Source of the DNA: Mycolicibacter sp. MU0083
GTDB lineage: Bacteria > Actinomycetota > Actinomycetes > Mycobacteriales > Mycobacteriaceae
Assembly (NCBI RefSeq): GCF_963378075.1
Contig: NZ_OY726394.1
Location: forward strand, 3,286,001 to 3,350,000
Reading direction: 5' to 3'
DNA: 64,000 nt
A program made the position numbers and the translations under genes. The notes beneath the pieces were generated by a model that had not been told where the DNA came from, searched no databases, and saw nothing but the letters and a program-made list of their open reading frames with translations. Below are positions 1-11,097 of the stretch, in pieces. Position 1 is the first letter of the stretch. Each line of letters begins with the position of its first letter.

Positions 1-244
1 AGCACAGCGCGGTGGTGTGGAACTGCGACAGCCGGACACCGCGCTCGGCGATCCGGCTCATCGTGGGCATCTCCACCAACCCACCGAAGCAGTCCCAGGT
101 GGCGATCCCGGTGTCGTCCCAGACCAGATAGAGCACATTGGGCGCCCCGTCGGGGGCCGTGGGCGCCGCGAACGGGCCCCAGTCCGGCTCCGAGTCCCGG
201 ATATCGAGATTGATCTTGCCTGTGAAACCCGTCGAATCCACCAT
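1..244 (-). CDS. atsA: Arylsulfatase, N-terminal part (cut by window edge)
   Basis: The gene enters from the left edge, so only about 81 N-terminal codons are visible. The reading frame contains a typical sulfatase opening: a GAPNVLYLVWDDTG segment, where the acidic residues would bind the metal, and later SQFHTTALC, which in this family runs straight into the C/S-x-P-S/T-R site whose Cys becomes formylglycine. Family members hydrolyse sulfate esters. I chose the ATG at 242-244 because a GGAG lies 6 bases upstream; an in-frame GTG at 329-331 is an alternative. An arylsulfatase (atsA) also lies next to rpsQ in M. tuberculosis, which supports the name. Confidence 0.8.
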   Translation of the reverse strand, partial: MVDSTGFTGKINLDIRDSEPDWGPFAAPTAPDGAPNVLYLVWDDTGIATWDCFGGLVEMPTMSRIAERGVRLSQFHTTALC

Positions 245-479
245 CGCCCACTCCACTGTCGGCCCCCGGAACGGATGAGAATACCGGTCCGGCACCGATG
301 CGGCAGGGTTCGCACCGCCGACGGCGCGCACCGCGCCCAGGGCTGCCGCACTCCCCCGTCGCGGCCGGCGGTCATCGCTGATCAAAGCGGTCCCGGCGCG
401 GTAGCCCGGGGGATGTTTGGTCGGGCGTTGCAGCGGGCATCCGCCCACCGCGTAGGTCGGGGATGTTCTGGGGGGAACC

Positions 480-500
480 ATGAAACGGACACCGCGGTGA
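480..500 (+). other. Six-codon upstream ORF overlapping the eccE start
   Basis: An ATG at 480 follows a run of six G and an A (470-476) and reads MKRTPR, then TGA. The stop overlaps the GTG start of eccE (GTGA). It may be a leader that couples translation, since eccE has no clear ribosome-binding site of its own. It could also be chance. Confidence 0.3.
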
Positions 501-1675
501 GGGCCCAGCACTCCTTCGGGCTGAGCTTGGGCTGGCTGCGCGTCACGACGGTCTTCCTACTCGACATCGGCATCCTGTCGCTGGCCCGCCGCTGGCCGAC
601 ATCGTTGGCCGCGCCCTCAACCGCCTGGTGGGCGGGTGCCGCCGTCGCGGGGATGGTCACCACGGCCGCCTTGATCACCCATCGGCGGGTGGCGCTGACG
701 GCGATCATGGCGGCCCGGCTGGCCGATCGATTCGCAGTTCCGGCAACACTGCTCACCGAAGGCCGGGCCACCGGCTTCGACCATCGGCGACGCTATGGCC
801 GCGCCGTGGTCGGCATGCGCGGGCACCGGGGACGGGTGGTCTCGGTCATCGCCGTTGCCCCACCGCCGGCCGAATCCGCCGGGCGTCATCGCCGCGGACC
901 GGAGTCCGAGCCGACACTGCCCGCCCAGCTGATCGCCGCCGGTCTGCGACAGTTCGATGTACGGCTCGACGGCATCGACATCGTCTCGGTGGCAACCGAG
1001 GAGAGCACGGGCGAGCAGCCCGACACCGCGCAGGGCGCGGCCGCACTTCCACCCGGACGTCGGGAGAACTGGGTGGTCCTGCGGATGGATCCGATGCGCA
1101 ACGCCGACGCGATCGCGGCACGTGACTCGGTGGCCGCGACGCTGGCGGCCGCCACCGAACGCCTCGCCCACGATCTGGTCGAGCGGCACATCGACGCCCG
1201 GATCCTGACGATCGAGGAATTCGACCGGGTGGACGCGGCCGTCCTGGCCGGTCTGCAGCCCGACCACCTCCGCCGCAGTCAACGGCGGCTCAAACAGCGG
1301 AAACACAACGGGCCCAAGCAGTTCGCGGCCACGTTCTGGATGTCCCCGCGCGATATCAACTCGGCAAATCTGGAACGGCTGTGGCTACCGGCGACCGCCA
1401 CGACGGTGCTGACGGTGCGACTCACCGCCGGCCACGGCCGGCCGGAGGTCGCCGTTCTGGTGCGCTATCACAGCGACCGCCGGCTGCGACGGAAGGTCTA
1501 CGCCGGATTGAATCGCCTCACCGGCCGCCAGTTGACGGCGCTGCGAACAAGTCTTCCAACGCCGACGAGCCGGACCCTGGCGGTACCAGGAATCCGGCTC
1601 GACGATCACGATCTGCAGGTGCCGCTGGGATCCGAGGCGCCCCGAACTCCGGTGCGCATCAAGATCCCGGCGTGA
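497..1675 (+). CDS. eccE: ESX-5-type EccE-like membrane protein, outside an ESX locus
   Basis: The 392-residue product resembles mycobacterial EccE5 along its length. It has an N-terminal AQHSFGLSLGW segment, two closely spaced hydrophobic helices (about residues 10-28 and 38-58), then a soluble domain with motifs such as LRQFDVRLDGIDIVSV, WVVLRMDP and GLNRLTGRQL that I recall from EccE5. EccE forms the periphery of type VII secretion membrane complexes. I chose the GTG at 497 because it aligns with the family N-terminus; the in-frame extension upstream to position 17 looks non-coding. The GTG overlaps the stop of a six-codon upstream ORF (480-500). No other esx, eccB/C/D, mycP or pe/ppe gene is visible nearby, which is unusual. 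It converges on rpsQ with only 6 bases between them. Confidence 0.82.
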   Translation: MRAQHSFGLSLGWLRVTTVFLLDIGILSLARRWPTSLAAPSTAWWAGAAVAGMVTTAALITHRRVALTAIMAARLADRFAVPATLLTEGRATGFDHRRRYGRAVVGMRGHRGRVVSVIAVAPPPAESAGRHRRGPESEPTLPAQLIAAGLRQFDVRLDGIDIVSVATEESTGEQPDTAQGAAALPPGRRENWVVLRMDPMRNADAIAARDSVAATLAAATERLAHDLVERHIDARILTIEEFDRVDAAVLAGLQPDHLRRSQRRLKQRKHNGPKQFAATFWMSPRDINSANLERLWLPATATTVLTVRLTAGHGRPEVAVLVRYHSDRRLRRKVYAGLNRLTGRQLTALRTSLPTPTSRTLAVPGIRLDDHDLQVPLGSEAPRTPVRIKIPA

Positions 1676-1681
1676 CCCGTA

Positions 1682-1990
1682 CTACTTGGCCTTCTCCAAG
1701 ATCTCGACCAGCCGCCACCGCTTCGTCGCCGACAGCGGGCGGGTCTCCATCAGCGACACGCGGTCGCCGATGCCGGCCGTGTTGTTCTCGTCGTGCGCCT
1801 TGACCTTCTTGGTGGTCCGGATGATCTTGCCGTAAAGCGGGTGCTTCACGCGGTCTTCCAGCTCGACGACGATGGTCTTGTCCATCTTGTCGCTCACCAC
1901 GTAGCCGATCTGGGTCTTGCGGCGACCCCGCGGCGTCTCGGTACGCGGAGTGTGCTTGGTGCCCTTCTCCGCGGCGTTAGCCTGTGCCAT
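1682..1990 (-). CDS. rpsQ: 30S ribosomal protein S17
   Basis: S17 (102 aa) is a primary 16S rRNA-binding protein of the small subunit with an OB fold. The core is plain: [27 protein letters not shown] and the C-terminal [21 protein letters not shown] region. A lysine-rich tail of about 25 residues precedes the core, as is common in actinobacteria. It is the last gene of the S10 operon; its start meets the stop of rpmC at 1990. No terminator hairpin is evident before the converging eccE. Confidence 0.98.
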   Translation of the reverse strand: MAQANAAEKGTKHTPRTETPRGRRKTQIGYVVSDKMDKTIVVELEDRVKHPLYGKIIRTTKKVKAHDENNTAGIGDRVSLMETRPLSATKRWRLVEILEKAK

Positions 1991-2232
1991 TACGATGCCT
2001 CGCCTTCAGAACCATCGGGACCGGACGCCAGGCCCAGTTCCCGTTCGCGCAACACGGTGTAGATGCGCGCGATCTGGTGGCGCACCGTGCGGAGCCGACG
2101 GTTGTTGGTGAGCTGCCCGGTCGCCATCTGGAAACGCAGGTTGAACAGCTCTTCTTTGGACTCGCGCAGCTGCTCGACGAGCTCGTCGGCGTTAAGCTCG
2201 CGCAGTTCGCCGGCGGTTACTCCCGCTGCCAT
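1990..2232 (-). CDS. rpmC: 50S ribosomal protein L29
   Basis: L29 (80 aa) is a two-helix protein near the peptide exit tunnel, where it contacts the ribosome-associated chaperone. The family signature is visible: [19 protein letters not shown] and [23 protein letters not shown]. An acidic C-terminal extension of about 12 residues ([11 protein letters not shown] region) is typical of mycobacteria. It shares terminal bases with rplP upstream and rpsQ downstream, which indicates translational coupling. Confidence 0.98.
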   Translation of the reverse strand: MAAGVTAGELRELNADELVEQLRESKEELFNLRFQMATGQLTNNRRLRTVRHQIARIYTVLRERELGLASGPDGSEGEAS

Positions 2233-2648
2233 CAGAACTGCTCCTCTCGGGTGACGATGCGCGCCTTGATCGGCAGCTTGTGGATCGCCCGGGTCAGTGC
2301 GGCACGGGCGATGGCCTCATTCGGGTAGCTGAGCTCGAAGAGCACACGACCCGGCTTGACGTTGGCAACCCACCACTCCGGCGAACCCTTACCGGAACCC
2401 ATCCGGGTCTCGGCGGGCTTCTTGGTCAGCGGGCGGTCCGGGAAGATGTTGATCCACACCTTGCCGCCACGCTTGATGTGCCGGTTGATGGCGATACGAG
2501 CGGACTCGATCTGCCGGTTGGTGATGTAGGCGTGCTCCAGTGCCTGGATGCCGTAGTCACCGAACGTCACCGCGGTGCCGCCGCTGGCGATACCGCGCTG
2601 CTTGGGGTGATGCTGCTTGCGGTGCTTGACCTTACGGGGAATCAGCAT
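2232..2648 (-). CDS. rplP: 50S ribosomal protein L16
   Basis: L16 (138 aa) binds 23S rRNA at the base of the central protuberance and helps place A-site tRNA. It opens with [19 protein letters not shown] and carries the conserved [17 protein letters not shown] loop, the L16 signature. The length is the family norm. It sits 2 bases from rpsC and overlaps rpmC by one base. Confidence 0.98.
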   Translation of the reverse strand: MLIPRKVKHRKQHHPKQRGIASGGTAVTFGDYGIQALEHAYITNRQIESARIAINRHIKRGGKVWINIFPDRPLTKKPAETRMGSGKGSPEWWVANVKPGRVLFELSYPNEAIARAALTRAIHKLPIKARIVTREEQF

Positions 2649-2650
2649 GA

Positions 2651-4079
<1,429 letters not shown>

Positions 4080-4083
<4 letters not shown>

Positions 4084-4361
4084 CGGCGCTTAGCCTTCCG
4101 GTCGTCTTTGATGTGTCCCTTGAAGGTGCGCGTCGGAGCAAATTCGCCGAGCTTGTGCCCGACCATCGACTCGGTGACGAATACCGGAACATGCTTGCGG
4201 CCGTCGTGGACGGCGAACGTGTGCCCGATGAAGTCCGGGATGATCGTCGACCGACGTGACCAGGTCTTGATGACCTGCTTGGTGTTCTTCTCGTTCTGGA
4301 CGTCGACCTTCTTCAACAGATGGTCGTCGACGAACGGACCCTTCTTGAGGCTGCGTGGCAT
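4080..4361 (-). CDS. rpsS: 30S ribosomal protein S19
   Basis: S19 (93 aa) sits in the head of the small subunit and works with S13. It starts [19 protein letters not shown] and carries [35 protein letters not shown], a diagnostic S19 sequence. Length is normal. It follows rplB by 17 bases. Confidence 0.98.
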
Positions 4362-4378
4362 CGCTTTCCCTCCGATTC

Positions 4379-5215
<837 letters not shown>

Positions 5216-5243
5216 GTCAGTTAGATCTCTCTTCTCACTCCGG

Positions 5244-5546
5244 TCAGGCCGGTGCCGCGAACAGGTCGATCGGCTTGCTGCCGGGCGCCAGGGTCACAAT
5301 GGCGCGCTTGGTGTCCTTGCGCTTGCCGTAGCCGGTCCGGGACCGCTTGCGCTTGCCCGGCCGGTTTGCGGTGTTCACCGACGAGACCTTGACCGCGAAG
5401 ATCTTCTCGATCGCGATCTTGATCTGCGTCTTGTTCGAGTCCGGGTGCACCACGAAGGTGTACACGTTGTCCTCGATCAGCCCGTAGGACTTCTCGGAGA
5501 TGACCGGCGCGAGGATGATGTCGCGGGGGTCGGTGATGGTCGCCAT
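5244..5546 (-). CDS. rplW: 50S ribosomal protein L23
   Basis: L23 (100 aa) sits at the tunnel exit and docks trigger factor and SRP. The sequence has the typical [18 protein letters not shown] opening, [18 protein letters not shown] and a basic [17 protein letters not shown] loop. Its ATG overlaps the rplD stop (ATGA). Confidence 0.97.
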   Translation of the reverse strand: MATITDPRDIILAPVISEKSYGLIEDNVYTFVVHPDSNKTQIKIAIEKIFAVKVSSVNTANRPGKRKRSRTGYGKRKDTKRAIVTLAPGSKPIDLFAAPA

Positions 5547-6208
5547 CAGGCCGAAACCTCCTGAGTGGTGGTGTGAGCTGTGTGTCCAGCGATGTAGGCG
5601 TTCAAGGCCTCGACACTGAACACCACGTCGTCGGCACGCAGCACATCGTGGGTGTTGAGCTGGTCCGGGGACAGGATGTGCACACCGGGCAGGTTGCGCA
5701 CGCTCTTGGCTCCGGTCTCGTCGGCCCGACCGATGACCACCAGCACGCGCTTGCGGTCGGTCAGCGAACCCAGGAACGTCTTGGCGCTCTTGGTCGACGG
5801 GGTCTGTCCGCTCACCAGTTCGGTGACCGCGTGGATCCGGCCGTTGCGGGCCCGGTCCGACAACGCTCCGCGCAGGGCGGCGGCGATCATCTTCTTCGGG
5901 GTCCGCTGGCTGTAGTCACGCGGCTTCGGGCCGTGCACCACGCCACCACCGGTGAACTGCGGCGCCCGGGTCGAACCCTGGCGGGCCCGGCCGGTTCCCT
6001 TCTGCCGGTAAGGCTTACGGCCACCGCCGCTGACCTCACCACGGGTCTTGGTCGAGTGCGTACCCTGACGGGCCGCGGCCAACTGAGCGTTCACCACCTG
6101 GTGCATCAGCGCGATGTTGGCAGGAGCGTCGAACAACTCGGCGGGCAGCTCGACCGAGCCACTCGTCTTGCCGTCCGGGGTCTTGACGTCAATCTTGATG
6201 CCGGCCAT
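5546..6208 (-). CDS. rplD: 50S ribosomal protein L4
   Basis: L4 (220 aa) has a globular body and a long tunnel loop. Visible signatures are the [19 protein letters not shown] loop (about residues 63-82) and the conserved FEAL-like SVEALNAYI near the end. In other bacteria L4 can repress this operon; nothing in the leader here proves that. It shares bases with rplC and rplW. Confidence 0.98.
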   Translation of the reverse strand: MAGIKIDVKTPDGKTSGSVELPAELFDAPANIALMHQVVNAQLAAARQGTHSTKTRGEVSGGGRKPYRQKGTGRARQGSTRAPQFTGGGVVHGPKPRDYSQRTPKKMIAAALRGALSDRARNGRIHAVTELVSGQTPSTKSAKTFLGSLTDRKRVLVVIGRADETGAKSVRNLPGVHILSPDQLNTHDVLRADDVVFSVEALNAYIAGHTAHTTTQEVSA

Positions 6209-6861
6209 TACTTCTCACCCTTTTTGATCGCGCTGCGGACCAGAACCAGTCCACCGTTGCGGCCCGGAATGGCGCCCTTGATCAACAGCACGCCGTTCTC
6301 GGCGTCGACCTTGTGCACTACCAGGTTCTGCGTGGTGACGCGGTCGTTGCCCATCCGGCCCGACATCCGCGTGCCCTTGAACACCCGGCCGGGCGTCGAG
6401 CAGCCACCGATCGAACCCGGCCGGCGGTGCACGGCCTGGGCGCCGTGACCGGCGCCCTGACCGCGGAAGCCGTGCCGCTTCATGGTGCCGGCGTAGCCCT
6501 TGCCCTTGGAGGTTCCGGTGACGTCGACGTAGCTGCCGTCGGCGAAGATTTCAGCGGTCAGCTCCTGGCCGACCTCGTAGGCGGCCGCCGCTTCTTCATC
6601 GGCGAGGCGCAGCTCGGCCAGGTGCCGACGGGGGTTGACCCCGGCGGCCGCGTACTGACCGGTCAGCGGCTTGTTGACCTTGCGAGGGCTGATCTCGCCG
6701 TAGGCGAGCTGGACGGCGCTGTAGCCGTCGCGCTCGGGGGTGCGGATGCGGGTGACCACGTTCGGCCCGGCCTTGACGACCGTGACCGGCACGACCTTGT
6801 TGTTCTCGTCGAACACCTGTGTCATGCCCAGTTTGGTACCCAAAATACCTTTGCGTGCCAT
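6208..6861 (-). CDS. rplC: 50S ribosomal protein L3
   Basis: L3 (217 aa) binds near the peptidyl-transferase centre. It starts [17 protein letters not shown] and contains the diagnostic [21 protein letters not shown] and [23 protein letters not shown] segments. The TAATG overlap with rplD indicates coupling. It starts 14 bases after rpsJ. Confidence 0.98.
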   Translation of the reverse strand: MARKGILGTKLGMTQVFDENNKVVPVTVVKAGPNVVTRIRTPERDGYSAVQLAYGEISPRKVNKPLTGQYAAAGVNPRRHLAELRLADEEAAAAYEVGQELTAEIFADGSYVDVTGTSKGKGYAGTMKRHGFRGQGAGHGAQAVHRRPGSIGGCSTPGRVFKGTRMSGRMGNDRVTTQNLVVHKVDAENGVLLIKGAIPGRNGGLVLVRSAIKKGEK

Positions 6862-6875
6862 GGTTGCTGGTGCTC

Positions 6876-7181
6876 CTACTGGATGTTGACGTCGACGCTG
6901 GCCGGCAGATCGATGCGCATCAACGCGTCAACGGTCTTCGGCGTGGGATCGAGGATGTCGATCAACCGCTTGTGGGTGCGCATCTCGAAGTGCTCCCGCG
7001 AGTCCTTGTACTTGTGCGGGGACCGAATAACGCAATAGACGTTCTTCTCGGTCGGCAGCGGCACCGGGCCGACTACAGACGCACCGGTACGAGTGACCGT
7101 CTCAACGATCTTGCGCGCTGAGGCGTCGATCGCCTCATGGTCGTAGGCCTTGAGCCTGATGCGGATCTTTTGTCCCGCCAC
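6876..7181 (-). CDS. rpsJ: 30S ribosomal protein S10
   Basis: S10 (101 aa) is a head protein of the small subunit that is also used in transcription antitermination as NusE. It has the full S10 sequence, including [18 protein letters not shown] and the [21 protein letters not shown] loop. The start is a GTG at 7179-7181, with a GAGG about 10 bases upstream. It is the first gene of the operon, preceded by a 400-base leader region. Confidence 0.98.
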
Positions 7182-7467
7182 GCTTCTGCTACCTCACTCC
7201 TGCAATGGGGGTCCGTCTTTCGAACCCCTTGTGCCCCAGCTACTTTGCGCCGTTCCCGGCCCGCCGGGGCCGATGTCGACACTGCACTGGGCGCTGCCGC
7301 CGCTGTTTACCTGTCCTGGTCCACCGGTCCCCGCGGTCGGGCGTGTCGCCCGGACACGGTCTCGGGCACGGGGAAAAGCTCCGCACTACGAGAATGGGAC
7401 CGGATGCGCCCGGGTGGGCGCTGGTCGTATGCCCGGCCAGGGGCAACCCCGGCGCAGGCGAACCTGA

Positions 7468-7473
7468 ATAGTA
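7468..7473 (-). promoter_or_regulatory. Candidate -10 box for the S10 operon
   Basis: On the minus strand this reads TACTAT, an AT-rich hexamer fitting TANNNT in a very GC-rich leader. A weak TTGGCC lies about 19 bases upstream, which is longer than ideal spacing. If used, it would give a leader of nearly 290 bases before rpsJ. Confidence 0.35.
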
Positions 7474-7561
7474 TGCCCCAGATCGGGTCAGCGGCCAAAT
7501 CCCCAGCGATCGCCCTCCGCACGGAGGGGTTCGGCCGGATCGCGAGCGCCGGGCAGCCGAT

Positions 7562-7577
7562 CTTACTTGCCGGTAAG
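7562..7577. promoter_or_regulatory. Palindrome upstream of the hotdog gene
   Basis: CTTAC-N6-GTAAG is a perfect 5-bp inverted repeat ending 10 bases before the ATG at 7588. It is shorter than the 21-bp operators of the right-hand island, so it may belong to another regulator. Confidence 0.35.
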
Positions 7578-7587
7578 GTCGAGGGTT

Positions 7588-8061
7588 ATGACCGACTCGA
7601 CCCGTACTTATCAGGCCTGGCGGCGGCTGGCGGGCCTGCCCGGCGGCACTCGGCTGTTCTCGGCCGCGGCGATGGCCCGGGTCCCCTATTTCGCCTCGGT
7701 GCTACCCCACGTGGTCCGGATGGAGCCCGGCCTGGCCGAGGTCTTGGCGCCCAAGTGGCCGTTCGTCTACAACCACCTGCATACCGTGCACGCGATCGCA
7801 TCCTGCAATGCGGCCGAAGCCGCGATGGGGATGTTGATGGAGGCCACCGTGCCCCGCACTCATCGCTGGATCCCCAAGTCCATGAACGTCCAGTATCTGC
7901 AGAAGGCGACGACGTCGCTGCGGGCCACGGCCCGGTTGGATCCGCCGGACTTCGCCGCGATCACCGACGGAACCGAGGTGGTGGTGCCCGTCAGTGTCAC
8001 CGACAGGGCCGGTGTCGAGGTGGTGCACGCCGACATCACCACCTGGGTGACGCCGGTTTGA
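7588..8061 (+). CDS. Hotdog-fold thioesterase-like protein (DUF4442 type)
   Basis: The 157-residue product looks like the DUF4442/hotdog family, proteins thought to act on acyl-CoA or related thioesters. Supporting segments are HTVHAIASCNAAEAAMGMLME, which resembles the hotdog central helix, and the C-terminal strands VVPVSVTDRAGVEVVHADITTWV. The ATG at 7588 follows GAGGG by 2 bases and is preferred over an in-frame start at 7567 that lies inside the palindrome. It is monocistronic and converges on the esterase gene. Substrate unknown. Confidence 0.65.
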   Translation: MTDSTRTYQAWRRLAGLPGGTRLFSAAAMARVPYFASVLPHVVRMEPGLAEVLAPKWPFVYNHLHTVHAIASCNAAEAAMGMLMEATVPRTHRWIPKSMNVQYLQKATTSLRATARLDPPDFAAITDGTEVVVPVSVTDRAGVEVVHADITTWVTPV

Positions 8062-8075
8062 CCGCGACGGCGGCC

Positions 8076-9728
8076 TCAGCCCCGCACGGTCGCCCAGAAG
8101 TCGCATTGATGGTCGGCGGCGAAATCACTCGTCAGCCGGCTGCCGTCGGTCCGCAACGACATCCACCTCCGCTCGGCCCCGGGCCCGAGCGCGGGCCAGT
8201 CCGGTTCGCCGACGGCGATCGGGGCGCCGGTCACCACGAAACCCGCCCAGTACTCGATCATCTGGTCGGACAGTCGGCGCTGCTCGGGGTTCAACGGCGG
8301 CGCGCCACCGATGTCGAACAGATAGCGCATCTCCAGGGAGTGGGTGGCACCGACCGGGAAGGGCACCCGGTCGAACATCTCCGGGGCCGGTGCACGCGGA
8401 TCGTCGAATTCGTATCCGTAGACGGGTGCACCGGCGGTCAGACCGCGCGCCATCCGGTCTGCCGGGCAGGCGAAGACGTCGTCGCCGGTGGCGGCGGCGT
8501 AGGCCAGCGAGACGCTGCCGCCGAACGCGGACGGCGGATAGTGTTCGGCCACTGCGGCGGCAAGGCCGTCGCCGAAGACGTCACGTAACTCCTCGGGGTA
8601 CTCGGCCGCGGTCATCTCCCGGCCGACGCGCAGATGCTGCAGTGCGACGAACAGGGTGAACTCGTCGCGGTTGACCCCCATCAGCACCGGCTTGCGCGCC
8701 GGACCTCCGTCGTCGGGGGATTCCCGGAAGACCTGCACCGGGTCCTTCGGCAGCGATGGCACCCCGATCACCGGCCCGCTGAGCCGTTCGGTGCCGAAGC
8801 GGGCGAACCACAGCGGCTCGGTGAACCGCTCGGGCGACAGCGAACGCAGACAGGAGGTGATCTGCTCGTCGACCTCCTGCCCGGACCGGCCCGGCGCTCC
8901 ACACCCCAGTGATTCGGTGTATTCCCGGCTGAGCCGCTGGGCCTCGGGCACGTCCAGCTGCGCTTGGCACGGCCCGCTCTGGATGATCGCGGCACGGAAC
9001 AGCCCGGCCGAATCCGGCGCGGCCAGGTGATCGCAGACCGACATCCCGCCGGCGGACTCACCGGCGATGGTCACCTTGTCCGGGTCGCCGCCGAACTCCC
9101 CGATGTTGTCGCGGACCCACCGCAGCGCCGCCTGCTGGTCGGCCAGGCCGTAGTTGCCGGGCTCCCCCAGCGCGGGATCGGCCAGGAAACCCAGCGCACC
9201 CAACCGGTAGTTGATGGTGACGACCACGATGCGGCCCCGAACGGCCAACCGTTGCGCGTGGTAGACGTCGCCGGCGCCCCGGATGAAACTTCCGCCGTGG
9301 ATCCACACCATGACCGGCAGCGGTTCGGCGGCCGAACCGGTGGGCGTCCACACGTTGAGCGTGAGGCAGTCCTCGCTGATCGGATCGACCTCGGCGGCGT
9401 CCGGCTGGATGCACCAGGGCCCGCGCTTGGCCGCATCCCGCACCCCCGGCCACGCCGGCATCGGTGCGGGATGCTGCCACCGCAGCGGGCCCAGCGGCGG
9501 TGCCGCGTACGGGATGCCTTGGAACAGTCGGTGATCGGGGCCGACCACCCCTTTCAACAGACCGGAGCCGGTACGCACCACGTCGGCGTTGAGCGCCACC
9601 GCGCGGGGACTGATGCTGGGCCGCGAGATTGCACCGTCGGAACGCACACAGCCGATGGCCAGTACCGCTGTCAGCGCCAGCACGACGATTCCGGCCCGCA
9701 GGCCTCGACGGCACGATCCGATCGACAT
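8076..9728 (-). CDS. Secreted lipoprotein type-B carboxylesterase
   Basis: The 550-residue product is an alpha/beta-hydrolase of the type-B carboxylesterase family. It has a lipoprotein signal peptide with lipobox AIGC (acylated Cys27), GIPYAAPPLGPLRW near residue 71, an HGGS oxyanion-hole motif near 144, the GESAG nucleophile elbow (Ser225), and a late GATHSLEM segment that probably carries the catalytic His. It should hydrolyse esters at the cell surface. The start at 9728 is preferred to the far upstream 9884 because it gives the signal peptide. It diverges from the P450 gene across a 115-base region with a perfect palindrome. Confidence 0.85.
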   Translation of the reverse strand: MSIGSCRRGLRAGIVVLALTAVLAIGCVRSDGAISRPSISPRAVALNADVVRTGSGLLKGVVGPDHRLFQGIPYAAPPLGPLRWQHPAPMPAWPGVRDAAKRGPWCIQPDAAEVDPISEDCLTLNVWTPTGSAAEPLPVMVWIHGGSFIRGAGDVYHAQRLAVRGRIVVVTINYRLGALGFLADPALGEPGNYGLADQQAALRWVRDNIGEFGGDPDKVTIAGESAGGMSVCDHLAAPDSAGLFRAAIIQSGPCQAQLDVPEAQRLSREYTESLGCGAPGRSGQEVDEQITSCLRSLSPERFTEPLWFARFGTERLSGPVIGVPSLPKDPVQVFRESPDDGGPARKPVLMGVNRDEFTLFVALQHLRVGREMTAAEYPEELRDVFGDGLAAAVAEHYPPSAFGGSVSLAYAAATGDDVFACPADRMARGLTAGAPVYGYEFDDPRAPAPEMFDRVPFPVGATHSLEMRYLFDIGGAPPLNPEQRRLSDQMIEYWAGFVVTGAPIAVGEPDWPALGPGAERRWMSLRTDGSRLTSDFAADHQCDFWATVRG

Positions 9729-9807
9729 GACCGAAGAGCCTAACCGGCCGGATCCGGCCAAAGCGCCACCGCAACGAGCGTTGTTACCCGACACTGGAAA
9801 CCAAACC

Positions 9808-9819
9808 TGACACGTGTCA
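9808..9819. promoter_or_regulatory. Perfect 12-bp palindrome between esterase and P450
   Basis: TGACACGTGTCA is fully self-complementary and lies in the divergent region, 24 bases before the P450 start and 79 bases before the esterase start. The size and symmetry suit a dimeric repressor, perhaps TetR family. It differs from the operators of the right-hand island. Confidence 0.5.
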
Positions 9820-9843
9820 AAAAATTCGAAGAGGAGTTCGGGC

Positions 9844-11097
9844 ATGAGCACACCGATAATCGACGACGCCGCCCGGGTGTTCACCGACCCCAGCGCCTAT
9901 GCCGACGAACCTCGGTTGCACGCGGCTTTGACGCATCTGCGCGCCCACGCACCGGTATCCCTGGTCGACCGGCGGCCCTACCGCCCGTTCTGGGCGATCA
10001 CCCGGCACGCCGACATCATGGACATCGAACGCGACAACCTGTTGTGGATCAACGAGCCGCGACCGGTGCTGGCCACCGCCGAAGCCGACGATCTGCAACG
10101 CTCACTGCTGGAGTCCGGGATGGGCCTGCGGACCCTGATCCACATGGACGACCCGCAACACCACAAGATGCGCACCATCGTCTCGGATTGGTTCCGCCCC
10201 AAGGCGATGCGTGCGCTGAAGACCCGCGTCGACGAGCTCGCCCACCGCTACGTCGAGCGGATGGCACAGGTCGGCCCCGAGTGCGACTTCGTCCAGGAGA
10301 TAGCGGTCAACTACCCGCTGTACGTCATCATGTCGCTGCTGGGCCTGCCCGAATCGGACTTTCCGCGCATGCTGCGGCTGACCCAGGAACTGTTCGGCGG
10401 CGACGACGACGAATACCGGCGCGGTTTCACCCCCGAAGAGCAACTGCCGGTGCTCCTGGACTTCTTCGGTTATTTCGCGGAATTGACCGCGGCACGGCGT
10501 GCACAGCCGACCGCCGACCTGGCTTCCACGGTGGCCAACGCGACCATCGACGGCGCGCCGCTGTCGGATGTGGACACCGCCTCCTACTACGTCATCATCG
10601 CCACCGCCGGTCACGACACCACCAGCGCCGCCATCGCCGGCGGCATGCGTGCCCTGGCCGAACATCCCGACCAGCGCGAGCGGCTCCGCGCCGACATGAG
10701 CCTGATGCCGACCGCCGTCGAAGAGATCATCCGCTGGGTGACTCCGGTCAAGGAGTTCATGCGTACCGCCACCGCCGACACCGAGGTGCGCGGCGTGCCG
10801 ATCGCCAAGGGGGAATCCGTTTATCTGTCCTACGTCTCGGCGAACCACGACGAGGACGTCTTCGACGATCCCTTCACCTTCGACGTGGGACGCGACCCGA
10901 ACAAGCACCTGTCGTTCGGGTACGGGGTGCACTTCTGTGTGGCCTCCGCCCTGGCGCGCATGGAGATCAACAGCTTCTTCAGCGCGTTGTTGCCCCGGTT
11001 GGAGGCGATCGAGCTGGCCGGTGAGCCGCAACTGATGTCGACGACGTTCGTCGGCGGCCTCAAGCACCTGCCGATCCGCTATCGATTGCGCGCCTGA
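9844..11097 (+). CDS. Cytochrome P450
   Basis: The 417-residue product is a soluble class I P450. It has the I-helix AGHDTTS (about residue 257), an ExxR in EEIIR, and the heme-binding FGYGVHFC segment with the Cys thiolate near residue 367; the residue two after Cys is Ala rather than the usual Gly. It needs ferredoxin and reductase partners, none of which is nearby. The ATG at 9844 is preferred over 9814 because GGAG lies 8 bases upstream. The protein is strikingly similar to the P450 at 41221-42456, so the two are paralogues. Its 3' end overlaps the converging mftG by 19 bases. Substrate unknown. Confidence 0.93.
   Translation: MSTPIIDDAARVFTDPSAYADEPRLHAALTHLRAHAPVSLVDRRPYRPFWAITRHADIMDIERDNLLWINEPRPVLATAEADDLQRSLLESGMGLRTLIHMDDPQHHKMRTIVSDWFRPKAMRALKTRVDELAHRYVERMAQVGPECDFVQEIAVNYPLYVIMSLLGLPESDFPRMLRLTQELFGGDDDEYRRGFTPEEQLPVLLDFFGYFAELTAARRAQPTADLASTVANATIDGAPLSDVDTASYYVIIATAGHDTTSAAIAGGMRALAEHPDQRERLRADMSLMPTAVEEIIRWVTPVKEFMRTATADTEVRGVPIAKGESVYLSYVSANHDEDVFDDPFTFDVGRDPNKHLSFGYGVHFCVASALARMEINSFFSALLPRLEAIELAGEPQLMSTTFVGGLKHLPIRYRLRA

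Larger units (their letters stand above)
7182..7587. other. Intergenic region carrying the S10 leader
   Basis: About 400 bases separate the rpsJ start (minus) from the hotdog gene start (plus). No convincing gene is present: the short ORFs here have poor codon structure. The region holds a possible sigma-A -10 box for the S10 operon (7468-7473) and a small palindrome next to the hotdog gene (7562-7577). Confidence 0.6.

Noticed and set aside
58..375. 105-aa minus-strand ORF at the left edge
   Set aside because: It is a shadow frame; the sulfatase frame, offset by one base, carries the family motifs.
617..1306. 229-aa minus-strand ORF opposite eccE
   Set aside because: No family resemblance; it is antisense to a gene with clear EccE similarity.
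7137..8588. 483-aa plus ORF spanning the S10 leader and hotdog gene
   Set aside because: It crosses a real gene in another frame and has no recognisable domain.
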